A stretch of DNA of 47,011 bases from Amphritea sp. (GTDB lineage: Bacteria > Pseudomonadota > Gammaproteobacteria > Pseudomonadales > Balneatricaceae). Positions 8,750-16,316 of the stretch are shown here, piece by piece. Where the stretch lies: the NCBI RefSeq assembly GCF_016744155.1, contig NZ_JADGEW010000003.1:176431-223441 (forward strand), in the 5' to 3' direction. Every line of letters starts with the position of its first letter. The stretch's first letter is position 1. Position numbers and translations under genes: made by a program. Below the pieces are notes generated by a model. It did no database searches. It was given only the letters and a program-made list of their open reading frames with translations, and was not told where the DNA came from.

Positions 8750-10465
8750 TTATACTACCTCTATATTCAGTTTCTTCAGCCGGTATGCCAGGGTAGGCCT
8801 GCTTACACCCAATAATCTTGCTGCTTCGGCCACATTGTTCTCGGCGCGCACTAGAGAGTGTTGTAGTAGTGCTTCTTCAACCTTTTCTAATGACCCCATC
8901 TGATCCAGTGCCTGATCCATCCAGTCTGTACTATCCGGAGATAACTCATTCGAAGAGGTCGGTGCGTTAATCAGCTCTCCTTCAGGTGAAATGATCTGGC
9001 TGTCCTGTCCCATGTTCATGCTAGGAAACAGGTATTGTGCGTCAATAGATTCACCGCTCTCTGCCAGGATGAGTCCTCGTTCTATGACATTTTCAAGCTC
9101 TCGAACATTGCCGGGCCAGCGATAGTTTAGTAATGCTTTCATCGCCAGGTCTGATAGCCCCAGGGTCTTTTTGGTGTAGAAGGCTTCGTATTTTTTAAGA
9201 AAATGATCTGTCAGCATCGAAATGTCTTCCCGGCGTTGGCGCAGGGGAGGGATATCAATGGGATAGACGTTTAGGCGGTAGTAAAGGTCGGCTCTGAAGC
9301 GTCCCTCTTCGACGGCCTTGCTCAGGGATTCATTGGTTGCGGCGATAACCCTGACATCAACACTGCGGGTATGGGTGTCACCTACTCGTTCTAACTCGCC
9401 TTCTTGAAGGACACGAAGAAGTGCCGCCTGAGAGCGTGGGCTCAGTTCAACCAGTTCATCAAGAAATATGGTGCCTTTATGGGCTCGTTCAAAGCGTCCC
9501 TCTCGTGATTGTGTCGCGCCGGTGTAAGCTCCTTTTTCGACGCCAAATAGCTCTGCTTCTATTAGATCGGGGGGAATCGCTGCACAGTTAACGGCGATGA
9601 AAGGCTGCTCTGATCTTTCTGAATTCTTGTGAATCCCTTTAGCTACCAGTTCTTTACCGACACCGGTTTCGCCTAATAGCAGGACAGAAACTTTCCCCGT
9701 AGATGCTTTTTTTGCGAGCTTGCAAACTTTTTGGTAGCCATCGGACTTACCAATAAAATTGCCTAAACTAGAGCTGTTGTCGATTTTATGCCGCAGTACG
9801 GATATCTGATCCTGTAGCTCGTACAGTTCTTCAATAATAGGGGATGATTTAAAGTAGTTACGGTAGGTTTGGTAGTCTTCCCACTCCGTTGCCGGGCGTC
9901 CTTCAAACAGGCACAGGTGATCACCGCAACCACGACACTGTTTCTCTTTGAAAATAATTTCCTGCCCTAACAGTTCAGAAGCAAAGCTGCTGGCGTGCCC
10001 GACCAGAGCCCAGCATGCAGGGCCGTCAATTAAACCCAATTCCGACGTAAACATTTCTGCTTCATAGGCATCATGCATAGTAAATTTGGCTAAGAAATGT
10101 TGGTTTTTCGGGTCGATCTCCAAGGTCTTTTCTTCGACGCGTACGGACCCTTTCAAGGCGTGAAGTTGAAAGCCCGTACGAAACAGCTCTTCTGGAGCAA
10201 GATTGCCTGATAGGCGTTTAACTAACTCTGCATCTTTCTGTCCAAGGCTATAACCCAGGCGCATAAAGAAGCCTTTAGCTCGCTCCAGGCCAACTGTGAG
10301 GATCTGTTCTTTGCGAAAGTTGGTCAGCGATGCCAGTTGCATCAACAACATTCTTTGCTCGCCGAACCAAACAGTACCATCGCTATTCTGGAATCGTACT
10401 TGTTCGAATAGCTGTTGGGTATCAGGGCGCTTTTGATTATTTAGATGTTCGGTTGCAATATTCAT
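8750..10465 (-). CDS. Sigma-54-dependent activator with XylR_N/V4R sensor
   Basis: The protein has 571 residues from the ATG at 10465; a TTG 36 bases upstream is less likely. Domain order is a XylR_N-type sensor (about 15-115), a V4R domain with a Cys-rich CRGCGDHLC segment (about 170-185), an AAA+ domain with Walker A GETGVGKE (about 260-267), GAYTGA (312-317), Walker B GTIFLDEL, and a Fis-type helix-turn-helix at the end. This is the architecture of aromatic-responsive activators such as XylR, DmpR and PoxR. The loop that contacts sigma-54 has Tyr in place of the usual Phe of GAFTGA. It heads an operon with the GlcG-like and flavin oxidoreductase genes and is divergent from a LysR gene. The inducer is unknown. 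Confidence 0.9.
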   Translation of the reverse strand: MNIATEHLNNQKRPDTQQLFEQVRFQNSDGTVWFGEQRMLLMQLASLTNFRKEQILTVGLERAKGFFMRLGYSLGQKDAELVKRLSGNLAPEELFRTGFQLHALKGSVRVEEKTLEIDPKNQHFLAKFTMHDAYEAEMFTSELGLIDGPACWALVGHASSFASELLGQEIIFKEKQCRGCGDHLCLFEGRPATEWEDYQTYRNYFKSSPIIEELYELQDQISVLRHKIDNSSSLGNFIGKSDGYQKVCKLAKKASTGKVSVLLLGETGVGKELVAKGIHKNSERSEQPFIAVNCAAIPPDLIEAELFGVEKGAYTGATQSREGRFERAHKGTIFLDELVELSPRSQAALLRVLQEGELERVGDTHTRSVDVRVIAATNESLSKAVEEGRFRADLYYRLNVYPIDIPPLRQRREDISMLTDHFLKKYEAFYTKKTLGLSDLAMKALLNYRWPGNVRELENVIERGLILAESGESIDAQYLFPSMNMGQDSQIISPEGELINAPTSSNELSPDSTDWMDQALDQMGSLEKVEEALLQHSLVRAENNVAEAARLLGVSRPTLAYRLKKLNIEVV

Positions 10466-10502
10466 TAAATAAGCACTCTGGATCGTTATGATTGTTATCA
10501 AA

Positions 10503-10582
10503 TCATCATATATGATTGCTTATATAAAAAGTTGGTGAAGAATTGTAATATATGATCCCAAATATGGGTTTATGGTAATCAT
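10503..10582. promoter_or_regulatory. Divergent promoter region with palindromes
   Basis: The space between the sigma-54 regulator and the LysR gene holds the perfect palindrome ATCATATATGAT (10505-10516) and further ATATGAT/ATCATAT half-sites near 10551-10558 and 10577-10583. This arrangement suggests operator sites for the LysR regulator or another protein. No convincing -24/-12 sigma-54 promoter is seen here. Confidence 0.4.
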
Positions 10583-11464
10583 ATGAACTATCAGGATCTT
10601 TATATATTTCTAAAGGTGGTTGAAAGGGGGAGTTTCCTTTCGGCATCTGAATCTCTATCGGTTCCTACTTCGACTGTGAGCCGCAAGGTACAACAGTTAG
10701 AGCATGATCTGGGCTACAAGCTGATGCATCGCAGTGCCCGAAAAATGGTGCTGACGGAAGCGGGAGAAAAGTTCCATAATCGTTGTCAGCCTTTGTTTAC
10801 AGAGTTGGAGTTTGCTGCAAAGGAGCTTGATGATGAACTAGCTGAGCCTTCCGGGTTGCTGCGTGTAACGGCGCCGGTCAGCCTGACTAACGATCTGTTG
10901 GCGGAATGGTTTTTTAAGTTTATGGAGCGTTTTCCACGGATTAATCTTGAACTGATTGTAGTAAATCGGAATATAGATCTGGTTGAGGAGGGGGTCGATG
11001 TCGCATTTCGCATAGGCGATGTGCATATGCAAAACTGGATCTCCAGACCTTTAATGGAGTCCAGTTTCAGTGTCTGTGCCAGTGATGATTATCTGAGCCG
11101 TCGTGGCATCCCTAAGCATCCAGAAGAGTTGTATCAGCATACGTTGATTGTTTCCCGAAGAACTCCAGTGTGGAATTTTAACGGGCCATTAGGAGAGAAG
11201 GTGAAAATAGCCGGGCAAGTACGGCTAAAAGTTGATGAGCTCAATCTCGCTGCGCGGGCAGCAGAAAATGGCCTGGGGATAGTTAACTTACCTGATTATG
11301 TTGTTGAGAAACTCATAAGTGCTGGGCGTTTAACAAAGTTGATGCCAAGTTGGCAGCCGCATCCCCGGGATGTGCATATGCTATACCCAGAGCGCAAATA
11401 CATTCCGGGTAAAGCACGATTGTTTATTGAATTTATAATGTCTCAGGCGCAAGAGCTTAACTGA
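10583..11464 (+). CDS. LysR-family transcriptional regulator
   Basis: The protein has 293 residues. The N-terminal winged helix-turn-helix (about 1-60, YIFLKVVERGSFLSASESL and VPTSTVSRKVQQLE) is followed by a LysR effector domain (about 88-285). It resembles the large DsdA/AaeR-like LysR subgroup with a FxxxxPxIxLEL signature (FMERFPRINLEL). It is divergently transcribed from the sigma-54 regulator and probably controls that operon or its own promoter. Its 3' end overlaps the 3' end of the DUF2889 gene by 8 bases, tail to tail. The ligand is unknown. Confidence 0.9.
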   Translation: MNYQDLYIFLKVVERGSFLSASESLSVPTSTVSRKVQQLEHDLGYKLMHRSARKMVLTEAGEKFHNRCQPLFTELEFAAKELDDELAEPSGLLRVTAPVSLTNDLLAEWFFKFMERFPRINLELIVVNRNIDLVEEGVDVAFRIGDVHMQNWISRPLMESSFSVCASDDYLSRRGIPKHPEELYQHTLIVSRRTPVWNFNGPLGEKVKIAGQVRLKVDELNLAARAAENGLGIVNLPDYVVEKLISAGRLTKLMPSWQPHPRDVHMLYPERKYIPGKARLFIEFIMSQAQELN

Positions 11465-12038
11465 TGTTTTCCGCTTTGATCTTATTCTCTGGCTCGTAAA
11501 AGTTAGGCCAGTATTTTTTAACAACCTCACCTGAGCTACCAAAAGTATGGCAGGTATTGAGTACGTGTGGCTTCGTATTTCCCTCACCCCAGCCCTCTAT
11601 GTCTTTGCGCTCTGTATGTGTTGCCTGAAATGCAGTGGTAGCAATCGGACCCAGTAACTCTAATAAATGGGTGCATCCATTAGTCCCACTGAAAAGCTCT
11701 TTGCACTTTTTGGTAAAGCCAGGGGCTATGCGGGTACCTATGAGTAGCTTGTATCTATCTGCAATCGAAGGGCACATCTGGTAGGGGGTATAGTCCATGC
11801 TGGCAACCGCGTCGTGGATATTCAATTCCAGATCGATAGTAATCCGTATTGCCAGTAGGTGAATCGGCTCGCCGGCCTCAACAACGCCGTTGTTGCGTTC
11901 ACGAATCTCAATAGGTGCCGTTTTAATATCGCTCAAATGTCCTTCGATATCCCATAAGCCATCGACACGTTTAAAGCCTGTGCATGTAACGGTACGAGTG
12001 TGTTCCAGTGTGCGCTCAGTAGGCTGTGGTAATGGCAT
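11457..12038 (-). CDS. DUF2889 family protein
   Basis: The protein has 193 residues. It matches the DUF2889 pattern: RTVTCTGFKRVDGLWDIEGHLSDIK at the N-terminus, IRITIDLELNIHDAVASMD in the middle and a CTHLLELLGPIATTAFQ segment. There is no signal peptide or membrane segment. The family has no settled function; relatives often sit near catabolic or regulatory genes, which fits this neighbourhood. The ribosome-binding site AAAGG lies 5 bases before the ATG. The gene converges on and overlaps the LysR gene by 8 bases. Confidence 0.75.
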   Translation of the reverse strand: MPLPQPTERTLEHTRTVTCTGFKRVDGLWDIEGHLSDIKTAPIEIRERNNGVVEAGEPIHLLAIRITIDLELNIHDAVASMDYTPYQMCPSIADRYKLLIGTRIAPGFTKKCKELFSGTNGCTHLLELLGPIATTAFQATHTERKDIEGWGEGNTKPHVLNTCHTFGSSGEVVKKYWPNFYEPENKIKAENIS

Positions 12039-12756
12039 AGGACCTTTCTTTCTATAATATAAATGTGTAATAGCTGTTAAAGGCTATCGTATGTCTTCAT
12101 TTAGTTCATAAGCTGTTGTTCGTTACAGCAATATATACTCTGATTTTAACGGTTATTTATGTGGGTATCGAGGCTGATATAACCCTAATCTGGTGTGGTT
12201 TCTCTTATTTGGGCAAAAATAGACCCAGAAGTGAGAAGGGTTGGGCTTTTGTCTCAATAAGAGTTAGCTAAAAAATATTTACGTTTCTGATTTATTAAGT
12301 TAACATGTTAACTAATTTAGAGGCTGATAAGCTGTAAAGAGCGACTTATCGGTATACCACAGAGGAATGTTAGCTGTATAACGGACACTACTTGATACGA
12401 AATAATAAATTTATTTTGTTAAATGGTATCGTTTTTCGGTTAAACTAATACCTTGACCTCGGACAATTAATTTTGGACTGGGGTCGGGTAATAAATAATA
12501 AAGAGGGAATAATCCCCGTTAAGCTCTTGGGCATGATTCAAGAGCATCGAACGTATGTGCTGGAGACCGATCGAATGAAAATTATAAATTACCTGAGCCT
12601 GATAGCAGGAAGCGATGGTGACTCATGTCCTTTAAGTGTTAGGGTTGAAAACACTTTAGGTTGCGTAATCTAACTGCCACAAATCTATCCATTAAAACAA
12701 TAATCGAGCTGGCTAACTGTTATCAAAGGCCGGTTGAAATAAATAAGGAGTCTGAT
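12039..12756. other. Long gene-free region upstream of the TRAP genes
   Basis: No coding frame with a credible start is seen in these 718 bases; a TTG-started 66-codon frame at 12473 lacks support. The region holds a perfect 16-bp palindrome AGTTAACATGTTAACT (12298-12313) and a 12-bp palindrome AATAAATTTATT (12404-12415), so it probably contains the promoters and operators of the divergent DUF2889 and dctQ genes. The substrate-binding dctP gene that would be expected near dctQM is absent. Confidence 0.6.
12298..12313. promoter_or_regulatory. 16-bp perfect palindrome, candidate operator
   Basis: AGTTAACATGTTAACT is identical on both strands. It lies 260 bases from the DUF2889 start and 444 bases from the dctQ start, in the divergent regulatory region. 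Confidence 0.45.
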
Positions 12757-13272
12757 ATGGCTTTTAGTGCCTGGCTTTCAATGCACTATGAGGAGAAAGG
12801 ACCGGTTGTCTGGTTGGCTTTCTTTCTTGAGTTGATTGCTGCTGTAACACTATTTTTCCTGATGGCGCTGACCTGTGCGGATGTGCTCGGTCGCTACTTC
12901 TTTGGCAATGCTGTCGATGGTGCAACAGAGCTGACGGAGATGGGTATTGCAATCCTAGTCTTCGCCGAAATGCCCGTGATCACTTGGCGGGGTGGCCATG
13001 TTGTCGTCGATATTCTTGACCGGATGCTGGGAAATACATTGATTAAGATTCTGGGGCTGTTTTCGGCTCTGTTGATGTCTACGTCGCTGTATTTTCTCGC
13101 AACGCGTATTTTTCAATTGGCTGAGAGATCGATACGTCGTGAAGAGGTAACTGAGTTTCTTGAGATGCCGGTGGGTTACATCGTTGAATACATAGCGTTC
13201 ATGAGTTGGGCAACTGCTGCACTTATGATCACTTACGGTGTATACCGGTTGTTGACTCAGTCTGAAGACTAA
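12757..13272 (+). CDS. TRAP transporter small permease (DctQ)
   Basis: The ATG at 12757 is chosen because AAGGAG lies 7 bases upstream; a TTG at 12661 would add 32 residues without a ribosome-binding site. The 171-residue product has four predicted membrane segments (about 20-42, 58-78, 97-120 and 140-160) and the DctQ signature DVLGRYFFG followed by an acidic helix with ELTEMG. It is the small integral membrane subunit of a tripartite ATP-independent periplasmic transporter that couples Na+ flow to uptake of organic acids. dctM follows after 49 bases, but no dctP is present. Confidence 0.9.
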   Translation: MAFSAWLSMHYEEKGPVVWLAFFLELIAAVTLFFLMALTCADVLGRYFFGNAVDGATELTEMGIAILVFAEMPVITWRGGHVVVDILDRMLGNTLIKILGLFSALLMSTSLYFLATRIFQLAERSIRREEVTEFLEMPVGYIVEYIAFMSWATAALMITYGVYRLLTQSED

Positions 13273-13321
13273 TTTGGGCCTTCTTCTTTAATACGCCGAT
13301 AACGTTACAGGTATTTTCAGA

Positions 13322-14650
13322 ATGATTACTGCATTAACTGGTTTTGCAATTTTGCTGTTGATTATCGTGGTCATCCGCATTCCTATCGCCTTTGCGATGG
13401 GTATTGTCGGGTTCTTTGGCTTTGCTTATATGCAGGGACTGACGTTCGATAATCTTATGGACTTTCGTTGGAATAGTACGCTCTCTATGGCGGCTAAACG
13501 AGTTGTCGACACTTCTCAGGAGTACGGTCTGTCCGTAATTCCTCTCTTTATACTTATGGGTAACCTGGTAACGAAGTCCGGGCTTTCTCATGAGCTTTAC
13601 CGCGCCTCTTATGCCTTTTTAGGGCATCGTAAAGGTGGCCTTTCAATGGCGACTGTTGTGGCTTGCGGTGGCTTCTCTGCGATATGTGGGTCTAGCCTGG
13701 CAACTTCTGCAACCATGGCGAAGGTGGCGATGCCGCCGATGCGTAAATATGGTTATGCTGATTCTCTCGCGACAGCATCCATCGCTGCGGGTGGTACTCT
13801 GGGTATCCTGATACCACCTTCGGTTATTTTGGTTATTTACGGTCTGCTGACTGAAACCAGTATCCGTGAGCTGTTTGCTGCAGGCTTCATTCCAGGGATG
13901 ATTGGTATTCTGCTCTATTTATGTGCCGTACGTTATGTCGTTTGGCGCACGCCTGAAGCAGGTCCTTGCGGTGACAAAATGGAATGGCCTGAGCGTATGC
14001 AAGCACTGAACGGTGTCTGGGGCGTTCTGACTCTGTTTAGCGTGGTGATGGGTGGAATATACGGTGGTATATTCACGCCGACTGAAGCTGCTGGTATTGG
14101 TGCTGGTGGTGCCTTTTTCATCGCGCTGTATCGTCGTTCGCTGAGCTTCGGTAGCCTGTTTGATATTCTCACCGATACTGCGCGTACATCTGCAATGCTA
14201 TTTGCCGTACTTATCGGTGCGTTGATTTTCTCAAACTTCATCAACCGGGCAGGGCTTCCTGCAGACCTGCTAGAGCTAGTGAATGGACTTGATGTACCTC
14301 CGATGGTGGTTATTCTGGTTATTCTGGCAATCTACATCGTTCTGGGAATGGTGTTTGAGAGCCTGTCTATGCTGCTTCTGACGGTGCCAATTTTCTTCCC
14401 TCTGGTCGATAGCCTTGGTTTTGATCTGGTGTGGTTCGGTATTGTTGTGGTTGTGGTAACAGAGATCAGTCTGATCACACCGCCGGTGGGCATGAATGTG
14501 TTTGTTCTTGCCGCGGTACTTAAAGACGTTAAGGCCAGTACTATCTTTAAGGGTGTTACACCCTTCTGGTGTGCGGATATTATTCGTCTGGCGATGGTTA
14601 CCTTTTTCTCTTCGATTGCACTGTTCCTACCGGAACTCTTGTATCGTTAA
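13322..14650 (+). CDS. TRAP transporter large permease (DctM)
   Basis: The protein has 442 residues and about twelve hydrophobic segments, as expected for the DctM subunit that carries the transport path. Family features include IPLFILMGNLVTKSGLS, a Gly-rich ACGGFSAICGSSLATSATMAKVAMP segment (about 115-140) and GTLGILIPPSVILVIYG. The substrate cannot be inferred. It forms an operon with dctQ. A short GC-rich hairpin separates it from the downstream UspA gene. Confidence 0.93.
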   Translation: MITALTGFAILLLIIVVIRIPIAFAMGIVGFFGFAYMQGLTFDNLMDFRWNSTLSMAAKRVVDTSQEYGLSVIPLFILMGNLVTKSGLSHELYRASYAFLGHRKGGLSMATVVACGGFSAICGSSLATSATMAKVAMPPMRKYGYADSLATASIAAGGTLGILIPPSVILVIYGLLTETSIRELFAAGFIPGMIGILLYLCAVRYVVWRTPEAGPCGDKMEWPERMQALNGVWGVLTLFSVVMGGIYGGIFTPTEAAGIGAGGAFFIALYRRSLSFGSLFDILTDTARTSAMLFAVLIGALIFSNFINRAGLPADLLELVNGLDVPPMVVILVILAIYIVLGMVFESLSMLLLTVPIFFPLVDSLGFDLVWFGIVVVVVTEISLITPPVGMNVFVLAAVLKDVKASTIFKGVTPFWCADIIRLAMVTFFSSIALFLPELLYR

Positions 14651-14667
14651 AGTCATATTAAGCATCT

Positions 14668-14690
14668 AAGGCCCCTTGTGGGCCTTTATT
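14668..14690 (+). terminator. Hairpin between dctM and the UspA gene
   Basis: The arms AAGGCCC (14668-14674) and GGGCCTT (14680-14686) with a 5-base loop are followed by TATTT. It is a weak terminator or attenuator, so the UspA gene is probably read through at a lower level. Confidence 0.6.
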
Positions 14691-14705
14691 TATGAGGGTT
14701 ACAGT

Positions 14706-15188
14706 ATGCTGCCTGATGTAAAAAAAATTCTATACGCTTCAGATATTGATAAAGGTTCTCGTCCTGCGTTCAGGGCCGCCGTGAGTCTTTGTGGTCACTA
14801 CAACTCTGAAATTACCTATCTGCATATCATTGAGCCGCTCAGCGCATCTGCAAAGAGTGTGGTTGAAACCATGATGAGCGAAGAATCTCTGCATGAGATG
14901 CATGGTGAGGGTTTAGGTAACCTTAAGCGTAAAATGGAAGGGAGAATTGCGCGTTTTTGTGAGACTGAACTTGAAGAGAATGAGATGCTTTCCGAAGGGT
15001 CAATACTCTCCCGTGTAGAAGAGGGAACACCCTGGAAAACGATTCTTAGGGTAGCTGATGATATCGACGCTGACGTCATTGTTATGGGGACTCGAACTCA
15101 TTCTGCGGTTGGGCAGTTCTTGTTGGGTTCCACTGCTAACAAAGTGATGCAGAACTCTAAGCGTCCTATTCTGATCGTGCCTTTATAA
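14706..15188 (+). CDS. Universal stress protein UspA family
   Basis: The ATG at 14706 follows GAGGG; the product has 160 residues. The alpha/beta UspA fold is seen from DVKKILYASDIDKGS at the N-terminus to the nucleotide-binding end, where GTRTHSAVGQFLLGST resembles the G-x2-G-x9-G(S/T) motif with the second Gly replaced by Thr. UspA proteins next to TRAP genes are known (TeaD with the ectoine transporter TeaABC in Halomonas, where it modulates transport). The position after dctQM suggests a similar role. Confidence 0.85.
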   Translation: MLPDVKKILYASDIDKGSRPAFRAAVSLCGHYNSEITYLHIIEPLSASAKSVVETMMSEESLHEMHGEGLGNLKRKMEGRIARFCETELEENEMLSEGSILSRVEEGTPWKTILRVADDIDADVIVMGTRTHSAVGQFLLGSTANKVMQNSKRPILIVPL

Positions 15189-15237
15189 GCTGAATAAACT
15201 TCAGTCTTCTGATTTCGGCATGATCTGAAATTCTGCT

Positions 15238-15275
15238 AAAAAGCGACTCCATTTTTTATGGTGTCGCTTTTTTTT
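15238..15275 (+). terminator. Intrinsic terminator after the UspA gene
   Basis: AAAAAGCGAC and GTCGCTTTTT pair around a loop that can extend the stem with one T/T mismatch, and a run of eight T residues follows. Confidence 0.85.
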
Positions 15276-15372
15276 GCCTGTCAAAGATTGGTGCCTAGCT
15301 GGAAATAATATTGTGTCTTACTGGGCGCCCTGATAAGTTTAAACTTGGTCATTAATATGGAGAAACCGGCTC

Positions 15373-16287
15373 ATGGATGTACTCTCGGCTATGGAGGTTT
15401 TTGTCCGTGTTATAAAGTTGCAGAGCTTTTCTCTCGCGGCCAGTGATTTGGGTGTTTCTAGCTCGTCGGTCAGTAAACAGGTTTCGCACCTTGAGAAGCA
15501 TGTTGGTGCAGCGCTTTTGGAGCGGACAACCCGGCGACTTAGTGTGACTGAAGCGGGGGCGGCGTATTATGAGAAATGCCAGTTAATTCTTTCCCAGGTG
15601 GAACAGGCTGAAACGCTTGTCACCGAACTTCAGGGCACCCCTTGCGGACTATTGAAAGTGAATAGTGATATCGCCTTTGGCTCGTTGCTACTTGCCAAAG
15701 CGATTCCCGTCTTTATGGAAAGATATCCTGATATTCAACTGGACCTAGTACTGGATGACGGGGCGGCGGGTATTGTTAAAGAGGGGGTAGATCTGGCTTT
15801 TAGAATTGCTGATTCAATATTGCCCGATGAAGATCTTAATATAAAAGAGTTGGCCACTATCCCGCAGGTGCTTTGTGCTACGCCTGAATATTTAGCGCTG
15901 CACGGTGAGCCACGCACTCCTGAAGAGCTTAAAGAGCATAAGTGTCTGCTAAGCACCTCATCTAAAGAAGCGAACCGGTGGGCGCTGAGCAACTCAGAAG
16001 GAACATATGTTGTTCAGGCTAAGGGTGGCCTAAGAGCCAACAGCTCGTTAGTGAGTATCGGGGCGATGCAGGCGCACCAGGGAATCTCTAAGCTAGCTCG
16101 TTTTGAGGCTGATCGCTTTATCGAGGAGGGTAGTGTCAGGATATTACTGCCGGATTATGATGTTAGTGCTGACAGGTTGTTCGTCGCTTTTCCCGAGCGC
16201 CAATATAAAAATTATAAAGCGGGTCTGCTTATAGCGTTTATTGAAGAGTGGTTAGTAGAAAGTTTGCAGCAGGAAGATGTTGTTTAG
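15373..16287 (+). CDS. LysR-family transcriptional regulator
   Basis: The protein has 304 residues. The helix-turn-helix is at about 1-60 (FVRVIKLQSFSLAASDLGVSSSSVSKQVSHLE) and a LysR effector domain follows. It resembles the first LysR regulator of the window in layout, with about the same length and the same FMERYPDIQLDL element. GGAG lies 9 bases before the ATG. The target is unknown; the adjacent TRAP-usp operon is one candidate. A bidirectional terminator follows. Confidence 0.9.
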   Translation: MDVLSAMEVFVRVIKLQSFSLAASDLGVSSSSVSKQVSHLEKHVGAALLERTTRRLSVTEAGAAYYEKCQLILSQVEQAETLVTELQGTPCGLLKVNSDIAFGSLLLAKAIPVFMERYPDIQLDLVLDDGAAGIVKEGVDLAFRIADSILPDEDLNIKELATIPQVLCATPEYLALHGEPRTPEELKEHKCLLSTSSKEANRWALSNSEGTYVVQAKGGLRANSSLVSIGAMQAHQGISKLARFEADRFIEEGSVRILLPDYDVSADRLFVAFPERQYKNYKAGLLIAFIEEWLVESLQQEDVV

Positions 16288-16313
16288 AAAGGCCGCCATA
16301 GCGGCCTTTTTTG
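16288..16313. terminator. Bidirectional terminator
   Basis: AAAGGCCGC and GCGGCCTTT pair around a 4-base CATA loop, followed by T residues. It separates the converging LysR and EAL-HDOD genes. Confidence 0.85.
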
Positions 16314-16316
16314 TTA

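Noticed and set aside
12473-12673. 66-codon plus-strand frame before dctQ
   Set aside because: It has a TTG start with no ribosome-binding site and a product with no domain features.
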